A stretch of 64,000 bases of DNA from Actinobacteria bacterium HGW-Actinobacteria-4 (GTDB taxonomy: Bacteria; Actinomycetota; Actinomycetes; Actinomycetales; Demequinaceae), in the NCBI GenBank assembly GCA_002841315.1, contig PHEW01000007.1, positions 1 through 64,000 of the forward strand. Direction: 5' to 3'. Position 1 is the first letter of the stretch. Each line of letters opens with the position of its first letter. Positions 8,111-16,000 of this stretch are shown piece after piece. The notes below the pieces were generated by a model that was not told the DNA's origin, ran no database searches, and was given only the letters and a program-made list of their open reading frames with translations. The position numbers and the translations under genes are program-made.

Positions 8111-10096
8111 CTAGTGCTCAGCGACGATCTCAAGCACCTGAAGCCCGTACTGGTCGAGCTTGGAGGCCCCAATCCCATTGACGCTTGCGAGCTCACCTAG
8201 CGTTCCGGGACGGCGTGTCGCAATCTCGATGAGGCTGGAGTCCACCAGCACGGTGAAAGCAGGCTTTGACGTCTCCTGAGCGATCGCGAGGCGCCACGCC
8301 TTGAGCGCATCGAACAGGCGCAGTTGATCGGCGTCGAGGTCGGCAAGCTTGGATGATGTCGACGCACGCCGAGGCGCGACACCTGCCCCAGCATCGGGCC
8401 ACCACTTGTCGAGGAACCGGGTGCGCTTGCGCGTGGCACGCCCACCTTCCTTGCGGGCGCGAGCAAAGCTCAGGGTCAGGTGTTCGCGCGCGCGGGTGAT
8501 GCCCACGTAGAGCAACCGGCGCTCCTCGGCGACGGCATCGTCAGTCTCGGCAAGCGAGATGGGCATAAGACCTTCCGACATGCCCACGATGAACACCGCG
8601 TCCCACTCGAGGCCTTTGGCTGCGTGCATCGTGGTGAGAGTGACGCCCTCCACGGCGGGCGCGTGTTGGGCCGATGCTCTCTCCGCTAGGTGTTCGACAA
8701 ACTCGCGCATCGTGGCTGAGCCGCCGGCGTCGGCATCGTAGTCGTCCGCCAACGTCACGAGCGCCTGCAACGACTCCCAGCGTTCGCGGACTTGACCGCG
8801 CGCCGCAGGGGCCTCTTCGGCCCAACCGGCGTCCAGCAGTGCTTCACGTACCTGGTGACCGAGGGACTCTTCCGACGGCGCTACCGCCGCGCCGCGGAGC
8901 AGCACCATGCCCTTGCGCACCTCTTCGCGCTCAAAGAACCGCTGGCCGCCGCGCACCAGGTAGCCAATGCCCCGGTTCGCGAAGGCGTCTTCGAGTTCCT
9001 CGGACTGGCTGTTGGTGCGGTACAGCACCGCGATTTCGCGCGCGGGCACCCCGCCCGCGATCAGCGCCTCGACCTTGTCTGCGGTGCCAGCTGCCTCGGC
9101 CGATTCGTCGGCGTATGCGTGAAACGCCACCGCTGGGCCTGACGGGCGCTGGGCCACCAGTTCTACGCCACTCTGGGATGCGCCGCGCTGGGACATCAGC
9201 CCGTTGGCGAGGTTCACCACCTGCGGGGTGGAGCGGTAGTCGCGAACCAGCCGCACGAGCGTCGCCTCCGGGTATGTCTGGCGGAATCCCAGGAGATGGT
9301 GTGGCGAGGCGCCCGCGAAGGAGTAGATGGTCTGCGCGGGGTCACCCACCACGCAGAGTTCCTCGCGCCCGCCCAACCACTGATCCAGCAAGAACTGCTG
9401 CAACGGCGAGACATCCTGGTACTCGTCCACCACGAAGTGCTTGTATTGGCGGCGGATCTGGTCCCCCACCTCGCCGTGGCGCCCGATCATGTCCGCGAGC
9501 AACAACAGGATGTCCTCGAAGTCGAGCACCACGGCCTCGGTCTTGGCCTCCTCGTACGCGCGGATCACATCAACGATCTGGGCACGTTCGAACCCGGCTG
9601 GCGCAGGACGGCCCGCTTTCGCGGTCACGTTGACGTAGTCCTCGGGAGCGACGAGAGATACCTTGGCCCACTCGATCTCGGAGGCCAGGTCGCGTACCGC
9701 GAACCTGTCGACGCTGAGGCCTGCCGTGCGCGCGGCACGGCCCACGAGCGGAGCCTTCTGAGTCACGAGCGATGGGATCTGTCCCCCCACCACTTGCGGC
9801 CAGAAGTAGCTCAGCTGTCGAAGCGCGGCCGCGTGAAAGGTGCGCGCCTGCACGCCCGATGCCCCCAGCGCCCGCAAGCGAGTCCGCATCTCTCCCGCCG
9901 CTCGTGCCGTGAAGGTCACCGCCAGGACCGACTGCGGGTTGTAGGCGTTGACGCGGACCCCATAGGCGATCCGGTGGGTGATGGCGCGCGTCTTGCCGGT
10001 CCCCGCGCCAGCGAGCACGCACACGGGCCCGTGCAGGGCGGTGGCGACCTCGCGCTGTTCGGGGTCGAGGGCTTCGAGGAGTTCGTCGGCAGACAT
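8111..10096 (-). CDS. uvrD2: ATP-dependent DNA helicase UvrD2
   Basis: A 661-aa superfamily 1A 3'-5' helicase. Motif I is AGAGTGKTRAITHR, motif II is VVDEYQDVSP and motif VI is LLYVGITRAREHL. The last 70 residues (KAWRLAIAQ...ASVNGIGASKLDQYG) form an HRDC domain, which identifies UvrD2 and not UvrD1/PcrA. Mycobacterial UvrD2 has a tetracysteine zinc module between motor and HRDC domain; here only two Cys exist in the protein (in GPVCVLAG and EELCVVGD) and that linker is a basic, Cys-free segment. It probably acts in DNA repair or replication. Rv3198c is the positional equivalent. Confidence 0.92.
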   Translation of the reverse strand: MSADELLEALDPEQREVATALHGPVCVLAGAGTGKTRAITHRIAYGVRVNAYNPQSVLAVTFTARAAGEMRTRLRALGASGVQARTFHAAALRQLSYFWPQVVGGQIPSLVTQKAPLVGRAARTAGLSVDRFAVRDLASEIEWAKVSLVAPEDYVNVTAKAGRPAPAGFERAQIVDVIRAYEEAKTEAVVLDFEDILLLLADMIGRHGEVGDQIRRQYKHFVVDEYQDVSPLQQFLLDQWLGGREELCVVGDPAQTIYSFAGASPHHLLGFRQTYPEATLVRLVRDYRSTPQVVNLANGLMSQRGASQSGVELVAQRPSGPAVAFHAYADESAEAAGTADKVEALIAGGVPAREIAVLYRTNSQSEELEDAFANRGIGYLVRGGQRFFEREEVRKGMVLLRGAAVAPSEESLGHQVREALLDAGWAEEAPAARGQVRERWESLQALVTLADDYDADAGGSATMREFVEHLAERASAQHAPAVEGVTLTTMHAAKGLEWDAVFIVGMSEGLMPISLAETDDAVAEERRLLYVGITRAREHLTLSFARARKEGGRATRKRTRFLDKWWPDAGAGVAPRRASTSSKLADLDADQLRLFDALKAWRLAIAQETSKPAFTVLVDSSLIEIATRRPGTLGELASVNGIGASKLDQYGLQVLEIVAEH

Positions 10097-10190
10097 TACT
10101 GAAGGATTGTGTCAGGTTTGGCTGACAGCGCGCTCCGTGTCCACAGGTGTCGCTGGTCCGTCACGCAGATACTGCCGTGTCACGTCGTTC

Positions 10191-10437
10191 CTAGGCACGG
10201 ACGTCGACGGGGGCGCTCTCCGGGTCCAGAAGGGCGGTGATCACCACCGCACCGTGGTCGTCACGCACCGTCACGAACCGTTCATCAAACAACCGGCGTT
10301 CACGCTCCACCGGCCGGCATCACCGAGAGAGATCCCAGCCTTCTTCGCAATCAACCGCTCAGGCGTCGCATACCCGGCCTTCCGCGCGAACCCGCCCGCG
10401 CCATCCTCGGGACGCGAACGCCGCTGGGCCCGGTTCA
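10191..10437 (-). pseudogene. Relic of a DUF222/HNH endonuclease gene
   Basis: Two pieces of a DUF222-type protein are readable. The first, in one frame, is AGYATPERLIAKKAGISLG followed by DAGR, typical of the DUF222 N-terminal half. The second, in another frame, is RRLFDERFVTVRDDHGAVV followed by LLDPESAP, typical of its middle. The intervening conserved region of roughly 50 or more residues is missing at the junction near 10310, and the HNH domain is absent, so the gene has suffered an internal deletion and truncation. The second frame ends at a TAG at 10191-10193. DUF222/HNH genes are multicopy, mobile-like elements of actinobacteria. It lies where the accessory block meets uvrD2. Confidence 0.75.
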
Positions 10438-10460
10438 GTCGTCGACAGCCGGGGCGACAA

Positions 10461-11183
10461 TCACGGTCCCGCAGAGAACCCTTTCGCCAGCAGCCACACC
10501 GCCAGGAACACCTCGTTGAGCACGATCGGCACAAAGAGCAGCATCAGCGGCGAGAAGCCGTCCAACACGTTGACCTGCGCGATGTTGCCCGCCGCGAGCA
10601 TCGCGACCGCCACCAAGCCCCACACCGCAATGAACCGCGGCACCAGGCGCGATCGATACAGCAGCGCATACAAGACAGGGGCGCCGACGATGAAGCCCAC
10701 GGCGGCCATTGCGTTAGCGCCCGCAATGTCCGCGCGGATGATCTGTTCCATCAGCAGATGCGACGTTCCGGTAGGTGCCCCCACATCGAGGTAGTCCTCG
10801 CTGAGCGCGACCAGCGAGAACACACTCACCTTCGCGTGGAAGTACATGGCGCCCTCAAGCACACGCACAGCGACGTATCCCAAGGCCAGGCCCTTGCCCG
10901 CGCGGCTCAAGGAGGGATAGAGCAGCACGGCGATGCCAAGGATCGCGAACACGTTGACAGATTCGATGAGCGACCCCCAGACCAGCTGGGCCTTAAGCGG
11001 CGCGAAGTCCGCAAGCTCGCTGTTCGCGGTGAAGACGGGCTCGAGCATCGATGTCCCCACCATGAAGGTGGCGTAACTGATCAAGAACAGCAGGCCAACG
11101 GCACGGGCGGTGGCACGAGGTGCGCGAGCGCGAGTGACGTGCTCCGCGCCAACACGCGAGACAGCACCTGCCGGCGCGCTCAT
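10461..11183 (-). CDS. DUF4386 family membrane protein (distal copy)
   Basis: A 240-aa protein with about six transmembrane segments and the DUF4386 pattern: an N-terminal TARAVGLLFLISYATFMVG, then NVFAILGIAVLLYPSLSR and RVLEGAMYF. It is the last gene of a four-gene operon; its ATG overlaps the TGA of the oxidoreductase (ATGA at 11180-11183), so translation is probably coupled. It shares family and topology with the first gene of the operon (13488-14201). The function of DUF4386 is unknown. Confidence 0.85.
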   Translation of the reverse strand: MSAPAGAVSRVGAEHVTRARAPRATARAVGLLFLISYATFMVGTSMLEPVFTANSELADFAPLKAQLVWGSLIESVNVFAILGIAVLLYPSLSRAGKGLALGYVAVRVLEGAMYFHAKVSVFSLVALSEDYLDVGAPTGTSHLLMEQIIRADIAGANAMAAVGFIVGAPVLYALLYRSRLVPRFIAVWGLVAVAMLAAGNIAQVNVLDGFSPLMLLFVPIVLNEVFLAVWLLAKGFSAGP

Positions 11184-12211
11184 GACGTGCCCCCGCCCGC
11201 AGAGCGATCCAGAGTAGCCCCCGCGACCGAGACGACCACCTTGCCCCGTGCATGGCCGGTTGCGAGGCGAGCCATAGCATCGGCCGTATGTGCGAGATCG
11301 AACATCGTGTCTATCACGATCGTCAGCTCCCCCGTCTCCACGAGCCCGGCAAGGTGCGCGAGGTCAGCCGTGTTGGGCTTGGACGCGAACAGTCCCACGC
11401 GGTGGCGCGACACCAGGTTGTGCCACGCGGCTTTGATCAAGCGCATGACGACGGTGCCATCGGGTCCGCGTTCGCCGGTGTTGGGGAGCATGGTGCCGCG
11501 GCCCCGGAGCAACGGAAGCCAGTCGCGGATCCGATGGTTGCCCACGTTGTCCAGGATCACGTCGTAGCGCTCGTCCGTGGTGAGCACACGTTGCTTGGTG
11601 TAGTCGATCGCAACGTCAGCGCCCAGGCTCGTCACGAGTTCGAGGTTGTGTGTGCTGCATACCGCCGTCACATGTGCACCGGCCGCCTTCGCCAGTTGGA
11701 TCGCGAACGTGCCGATGCCCCCCGACGCGCCATTGATCAGCAGCCGGGTCCCCTCCCCCACGCCAGCCGCCTTGATCCCATGAAGCGCCGCGAGGCCAGC
11801 CATTGGAATGGCGGCCGCGTGCTCGAAGGTGGCTCTCGTGGGCTTCAGCGCGAGGCGATCAGCGGGCCCGCATGCGTACTCAGCGAGCGCGCCACCGTCG
11901 AACTCACCGAACACCTCGTCTCCTGGCGAGAAGGTCGTGACGCCGTCGCCAACCGACTCAACGACTCCGGAGAGGTCCTGGCCGCGGACGCGGTTGCGAG
12001 GCTTGCGCATGCCATAGGACAGGCGTACAAGCCAAGGGTCGCCCCGCATGAGGAACTTGTCTGCGGGGTTGAGCGAGCCCGCGTGGACGCGCACCAGCAC
12101 CTCCCCCGGTCCCGGCGCTGGGCGCGGGACGGTGTCGACGTAGAGGGTCTCGGCCTCTCCGTACTCGTCGATCACCACTGCCTTCATGGCAGTACTAGCG
12201 TGAGCGTTCAT
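11180..12211 (-). CDS. Quinone-oxidoreductase-like MDR dehydrogenase (NADPH type)
   Basis: A 343-aa medium-chain dehydrogenase/reductase of the zinc-free quinone oxidoreductase branch. The N-terminal GroES-like domain has PGPGEVLVRVHAGSLNPAD and the cofactor domain has LLINGASGGIGTFAIQLAK. It lacks the Cys/His zinc sites of alcohol dehydrogenases. The ATG at 12211 follows a perfect AAGGAGG; an in-frame ATG at 12241 overlaps the DUF418 stop (ATGA) with AAAGGA upstream and is an alternative that would add 10 residues. The substrate is unknown. Its place between membrane proteins DUF418 and DUF4386 suggests a joint role, which is inference. Confidence 0.85.
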   Translation of the reverse strand: MNAHASTAMKAVVIDEYGEAETLYVDTVPRPAPGPGEVLVRVHAGSLNPADKFLMRGDPWLVRLSYGMRKPRNRVRGQDLSGVVESVGDGVTTFSPGDEVFGEFDGGALAEYACGPADRLALKPTRATFEHAAAIPMAGLAALHGIKAAGVGEGTRLLINGASGGIGTFAIQLAKAAGAHVTAVCSTHNLELVTSLGADVAIDYTKQRVLTTDERYDVILDNVGNHRIRDWLPLLRGRGTMLPNTGERGPDGTVVMRLIKAAWHNLVSRHRVGLFASKPNTADLAHLAGLVETGELTIVIDTMFDLAHTADAMARLATGHARGKVVVSVAGATLDRSAGGGTS

Positions 12212-12237
12212 GGGAGCCTCCTTGGAAGTAGTAGTGG

Positions 12238-13491
12238 TCATGACGTGGTCCTTTCTTGAGTAGCGGAAGTGGTGGCACGCCCATAGGTGAGCCTGCGCAT
12301 GGCGGCCTCGAATGGCCCTCTCTTGCCTGCACGGTCCAGCGCCACGGCAACGGAGACGGTGACCGCCCACGCGCCCAACGCAATGCCAAATGCGCCCGCG
12401 TAGCCCAGACCGTGAGCCAGATTGAAGCCCCACGGTGCCAGTAACGGCACCATGATGAGCGACTGGCCAAGGTATCCGGTGAGCGATCGCTCGCCGAGGG
12501 CCGCGACCATGGCGAGCACGCCGGTGCGACCGCGCGCGGCGAAGCGATGGGCCAGCAACGCAAAGCCGCAGATGTAGCCAAGCCCCGCGTACATGCCACC
12601 CAAGACGGCGGCGTAGGCGACGGGGATCGCGACACCCGCCGAGGGTTCCCACACGCCTACACTCGCGAGCGCCAACGGAAGCGAGCTTGCGACGTTGACG
12701 GCCATGCCGGTCACGAAGACTCGGCGTAGGCCCGTGAGGTGTTCGTGGGGCGCCGTCAGCCAACCCGCGCGCTGGAGCATGATGCCGCCGATCACCATGG
12801 GCAAGAACGCCAGCAAGACCAGCGAGAACACCAACTGGGCGGTGCTGGTGAACGCCCCAAAGCCGATCGCCTCGAGGTAGGAGTCGCCTGCAACGTAGTG
12901 GTCGCCCGTCGCTGCAAGGCCGTCAATGAGGCCCGACGCCATCACAGCAAACAGTGACGTGGTGAGCGTCGCGACCACCGCGAAGGAGGCCCAGAACCAC
13001 TTCTTCAGCGACCGGTCGGGAACGTGCACAAGGCCCAGGGCGATCAACCCCGTCGCTCCATACGCCGCCAGGATGTCGCCAAAGAACAGCAGCGTCGAGT
13101 GAGCGACGCCCAAGGCGATCAACCACAGGCTACGACGGCGCAACACCTTGCGCACGCCCTTGGCTGTCATGCCGCGGGCGCTCATGCGCGAGGCCATGAT
13201 CGCTATCCCGAATCCGTACAGGATCGCGAACATGGGCCGCGAGCGGTCGGCAATCAGGAGCTGCTCTAGAAACAAGAACACCTGGTCCAGCCGCGTCGAG
13301 TCGGCGATGTATCCCAACGAGTCCATGGGGCGTCCCCACAGGTAAATGGGCACGTTGGCGAGGGCGATGAACAGCAGCATCGCTCCGCGGGCAAGGTCTG
13401 GCGCGAGCGAACGTTGCGCGCGCGGGATGGGGCTGGCACCCTGGGGAGCGCTACCAGTACTCCCCAGGGTCACCGTCGTGGTGGACGTCAT
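12238..13491 (-). CDS. DUF418 domain membrane protein (YeiB-like)
   Basis: A 417-aa polytopic protein with about ten hydrophobic segments. It begins with the YeiB/DUF418 pattern LAPDLARGAMLLFIALANVP and a conserved RPMFAILYGFGIAI, and the C-terminal half carries the DUF418 block GERSLTGYLGQSLIM. Related proteins are acyltransferase-3-like membrane proteins of unknown substrate. The ATG overlaps the TGA of the upstream DUF4386 gene (13488-13491). It is followed by the MDR dehydrogenase in the same operon. Confidence 0.88.
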   Translation of the reverse strand: MTSTTTVTLGSTGSAPQGASPIPRAQRSLAPDLARGAMLLFIALANVPIYLWGRPMDSLGYIADSTRLDQVFLFLEQLLIADRSRPMFAILYGFGIAIMASRMSARGMTAKGVRKVLRRRSLWLIALGVAHSTLLFFGDILAAYGATGLIALGLVHVPDRSLKKWFWASFAVVATLTTSLFAVMASGLIDGLAATGDHYVAGDSYLEAIGFGAFTSTAQLVFSLVLLAFLPMVIGGIMLQRAGWLTAPHEHLTGLRRVFVTGMAVNVASSLPLALASVGVWEPSAGVAIPVAYAAVLGGMYAGLGYICGFALLAHRFAARGRTGVLAMVAALGERSLTGYLGQSLIMVPLLAPWGFNLAHGLGYAGAFGIALGAWAVTVSVAVALDRAGKRGPFEAAMRRLTYGRATTSATQERTTS

Positions 13492-14201
13492 GCTGTGGCC
13501 TCAACGCGAACGGGCTCACGCTCGCCGCTCACGGCAGAGGCACGCACGCCAAAGATCAGCAGGTACCCAAGAATCCAGAACTCGCCCACCGTGGCTGGCA
13601 AGGGAAGCAGTTCCGCGACCAGCGGAGCATCGGGCAAGAGGACCTTGGCGAAGGCGCTCAGAATGTAGCCGCCTCCGCTCACCATGAGGATTGCGCCCAG
13701 CGCACGCGGCATGAGGCGCGCGCTGTCAACCACGTAGCCCATCGGGATGAGCCACAGGCCAAAGAACAGCGCGCTCACACTCCACGCGCCGTTGCTGAGG
13801 TCAACCAGCAGTTGGATGGTGCCCGCCTGGTCGCCTCCCGGCGCGCTTGCCGGGTTCAAGGCGACGTGCAGCGCGGTGCTCGTAAACATCACGCCAACCA
13901 AGATCATGATCGCGTTGACCATGCCAAAGGCCGCGAGGGCGCCCGCTGCGAACGGGTTCCATCTCCGGAAGAGCTTGAAGAACCACAGTGCCGCGAGGGC
14001 TTGCGTGATGACGATGCCAAAGTCGAATGCGACGCCCAGGCGTGCGAACGACTCGCGTTCAACGAGGTTGGCCAGCGTCTGCGCCGAGTCGCCGTCCACG
14101 TACAGTGCGCTGCGGATCAGTAGAAACCCGACCATCCCGGTGATGGCGAGGCCTAGGTACGCAAGACCCGTGATGCGGGCGGTGCGCTTGATGTCGTTCA
14201 T
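13488..14201 (-). CDS. DUF4386 family membrane protein (proximal copy)
   Basis: A 237-aa protein with about six transmembrane segments; it opens MNDIKRTARITGLAYLGLAI and contains ESFARLGVAFDFGIVITQALAALWFFKLFR, the DUF4386 pattern. The ATG at 14201 follows AAGGAGAAAAC, which decides it over an in-frame upstream start whose extra residues are non-hydrophobic and low complexity. It is the first gene of the coupled operon 14201-10461. A perfect palindrome lies about 100 bp upstream. Confidence 0.87.
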   Translation of the reverse strand: MNDIKRTARITGLAYLGLAITGMVGFLLIRSALYVDGDSAQTLANLVERESFARLGVAFDFGIVITQALAALWFFKLFRRWNPFAAGALAAFGMVNAIMILVGVMFTSTALHVALNPASAPGGDQAGTIQLLVDLSNGAWSVSALFFGLWLIPMGYVVDSARLMPRALGAILMVSGGGYILSAFAKVLLPDAPLVAELLPLPATVGEFWILGYLLIFGVRASAVSGEREPVRVEATA

Positions 14202-14302
14202 GTTTTCTCCTTGTGCGGTGCTTGCTAGAGGTGGGGATTTGCCAGTGGGCGGGTGCCCGGTTTTTGGGTGCACTGAAGAGAGGTCACGAGCTGGATCGCT
14301 CG

Positions 14303-14316
14303 CGAACCGCGGTTCG
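14303..14316. promoter_or_regulatory. 14-bp perfect palindrome upstream of the DUF4386 operon
   Basis: CGAACCGCGGTTCG is a perfect inverted repeat with no spacer, in the 124-bp gap between the XRE gene and the DUF4386 operon. It could be an operator for the operon. I could not place clear -35/-10 boxes around it, and nothing else in the gap stands out. Confidence 0.35.
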
Positions 14317-14325
14317 GTGTGGGTT

Positions 14326-14550
14326 CTAGTCGGTCGTTTCGGGGTATTGGAAGACGTCATCGAGCGGCACCCCGAAGGCGCGCGCGATTTGGAAAGCCAT
14401 CTCGAGGGACGGCGAGTAGCGTCCCTGTTCGATGGCGATCACGGTTTGGCGGGTCACGCCTATCCGTTCGGCCAGGTCGGCCTGGGTCATCTCACCGTGC
14501 GTGAAGCGCAAGGTGCGGATGTCGTTCGTCACGCGGGTTGCCTTGCCCAT
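14326..14550 (-). CDS. Small XRE-family transcriptional regulator
   Basis: A 74-aa protein that is almost only a helix-turn-helix: MTQADLAERIGVTRQTVIAIEQGRYSPSLEMAFQIARAF, followed by the short DDVFQYPE ending typical of the YgzD-like branch. It starts 3 bp after the stop of the third membrane paralogue, so it is the last gene of that operon. It is the natural candidate to bind the two inverted repeats in the operon promoter (15868-15932), giving autoregulation; this is inference. Confidence 0.88.
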   Translation of the reverse strand: MGKATRVTNDIRTLRFTHGEMTQADLAERIGVTRQTVIAIEQGRYSPSLEMAFQIARAFGVPLDDVFQYPETTD

Positions 14551-14553
14551 GAT

Positions 14554-15000
14554 CTACAAGCCCTGCCGGTACGCGCGGATCCTGATGATGCAGCCGTATT
14601 CGGCGGCGATGGTCCCGGTCACGAACATTGAGGTGGCAATCCAGAAGTGGTCCACGTGGGCCATGGCGAGCACGATCACTGCCAAGGCTCCGAGCGCCGT
14701 GAAGTGGCGCGCGCGGTAGTCGCCGTACCGCTCGATCTCTTGGTCGCGAATGTCGCCGTCTTCGAACTCGGCCTTCTCGCCACGGATCTCTGCGCCGGCG
14801 GCGGCCGCGATCGCGGTCGCGATGGTGCCCAGGATGATGGCGATGATCATCACGCCGATGGTCCAGATCATGGGAACCACCCAGCTGATCTCGGAGACAG
14901 GGGCGGCCGATGCTCGAGCACCCACAACAGCGAGGTACACCAGCAGGGCGATCGGGTACACAAAGACCTGGACCCATACCGAGCGTTGTTCCATGGTCAT
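14554..15000 (-). CDS. Small membrane protein, paralogue 3 of an XRE-linked trio
   Basis: A 148-aa protein with four hydrophobic segments (near residues 10-30, 40-68, 100-118, 120-138) and a charged loop, EDGDIRDQEIERYGDYRARH. The same plan (PVSEISWVVPMIWTIG, charged loop with RD.EI.R.G, HFW.A, end RQGL) recurs in the two upstream genes. It resembles DUF2178-like membrane proteins that often accompany small XRE regulators. The ATG at 15000 overlaps the preceding stop (ATGA); a second ATG at 14994 is possible. Function unknown. Confidence 0.75.
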   Translation of the reverse strand: MTMEQRSVWVQVFVYPIALLVYLAVVGARASAAPVSEISWVVPMIWTIGVMIIAIILGTIATAIAAAAGAEIRGEKAEFEDGDIRDQEIERYGDYRARHFTALGALAVIVLAMAHVDHFWIATSMFVTGTIAAEYGCIIRIRAYRQGL

Positions 15001-15434
15001 AGCGGGAGCCCCTTCCTGTGTGCCACCAGTTTGGCGACGGTGCCGATGGTCGATGCGGTGTAGGACCCGAGGAAGAGCGTCTGCGCCACCCAGAAGCCGT
15101 CCACGTCGAGGGCCACGAGCACAATCGCCACGAGGACCGAGAACGACAGCAGGCCCTTGCCCGACAGTTCTCCAAAGCGGTCGATCTCAATCTCCCGCGG
15201 ATCCGTTCGTGGTCCCCGGTGCCGCGCGGCGAGGATCCCGTAGACCGCGCCATAGGCACCGCCTGCGATCAAGACTGTCCACAGCATCGGCCAGGCCCAC
15301 GCGACTTCACTGATCGGCGTGTCTTGGGAGCGCACCGTGATGATCACGATGTACGTCGCGACAGCCGCGAAGCCCAGCGCCAAGCCGGCCCAGGTGTGGC
15401 GCTCTTCGAAGGACAGCTCGTTCCGCTCGCTCAT
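14997..15434 (-). CDS. Small membrane protein, paralogue 2 of the trio
   Basis: A 145-aa protein with the same four-segment plan as its neighbours: ERHTWAGLALGFAAVATYI, PISEVAWAWPMLWTVL, the charged loop PREIEIDRFGELSGKG, GFWVAQTLF and the end HRKGLPL. The ATG at 15434 lies 1 bp after the stop of the first paralogue, with a GGAAGGG ribosome-binding site inside that gene. An in-frame upstream start would overlap the previous gene. Function unknown. Confidence 0.75.
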   Translation of the reverse strand: MSERNELSFEERHTWAGLALGFAAVATYIVIITVRSQDTPISEVAWAWPMLWTVLIAGGAYGAVYGILAARHRGPRTDPREIEIDRFGELSGKGLLSFSVLVAIVLVALDVDGFWVAQTLFLGSYTASTIGTVAKLVAHRKGLPL

Positions 15435-15435
15435 G

Positions 15436-15855
15436 TCAGAAGCCCTTCCGGTAGAGAACAGACTTGGCGACCACGCCAAACACGGCGGTGAACGCGAAGG
15501 CAGCGAACAGCACGTTCGCGACCCAGAACATCGGCGCGTCCACCAGCGCCAGCACCAGCGGGCCCGCAGCCAGGGCGGAGAAGACGTAGAAGCTCAGCGC
15601 GTCACCACGGCGGTTGACGTCCCTGTCGCGAAGGTCGGGCTTGTCTTCGCCCTTGGGGGTCGCGCCGCGCACAAAGCCGGTGCCCAGCGCGTGAATCACC
15701 ATCGAGATCCCGATGGTCCACAGCAGCGCGCCGCGGTAGTCGATGTCTGCTGCGGGGGTGTCGCCCAGCTGAGTACCAAGCCACGCAAAGTACACGGCAG
15801 CAGTGACGAAGGCCGCAAAGGCGTAGGCCCACTGGCTCTTCTCGTGAAAGCTCAT
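15436..15855 (-). CDS. Small membrane protein, paralogue 1 of the trio
   Basis: A 139-aa protein and first gene of the operon. It has the plan of the other two: EKSQWAYAFAAFVTAAVYF, LLWTIGISMVIHALG, the charged loop KPDLRDRDVNRRGDALS, MFWVANVLF and the end YRKGF. The ATG follows TGAGGAGACGAC, a clear ribosome-binding site. A consensus-like promoter with two inverted repeats lies just upstream. Sequence identity between the three paralogues looks low outside these anchor points, so the duplications are old. Confidence 0.75.
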   Translation of the reverse strand: MSFHEKSQWAYAFAAFVTAAVYFAWLGTQLGDTPAADIDYRGALLWTIGISMVIHALGTGFVRGATPKGEDKPDLRDRDVNRRGDALSFYVFSALAAGPLVLALVDAPMFWVANVLFAAFAFTAVFGVVAKSVLYRKGF

Positions 15856-15867
15856 GTCGTCTCCTCA

Positions 15868-15932
15868 TGTCAAAAATAGTTGACACTCGGAAATGTATAG
15901 CACGCCAGACATCGTGTCAAGTTTTCTTAACA
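15868..15932 (-). promoter_or_regulatory. Promoter with twin TGTCAA-N6-TTGACA operators
   Basis: On the minus strand -35 TTGACA (15915-15920) and -10 TACATT (15892-15897) are 17 bp apart. Two related inverted repeats frame them: TGTCAA-AAATAG-TTGACA (15868-15885) and TGTCAA-GTTTTC-TTAACA (15915-15932), centres 47 bp apart. The upstream one contains the -35 box and the downstream one covers the expected transcription start. This layout suits repression by the XRE protein of the operon. Confidence 0.65.
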
Positions 15933-16000
15933 TCGAATCTCGGGGGACGTACTCGCAGGGTCTAAGGCTGCCGAGCCAGACGCTGCCGGTCCAGACTCGC

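Noticed and set aside
9978..11567. Long plus-strand open frame of 529 codons across the uvrD2 start, the DUF222 relic and the DUF4386 gene
   Set aside because: It is rich in Arg, His and Gln, has no recognisable domain and runs antisense to well-supported genes; long antisense frames are usual in high-GC DNA.
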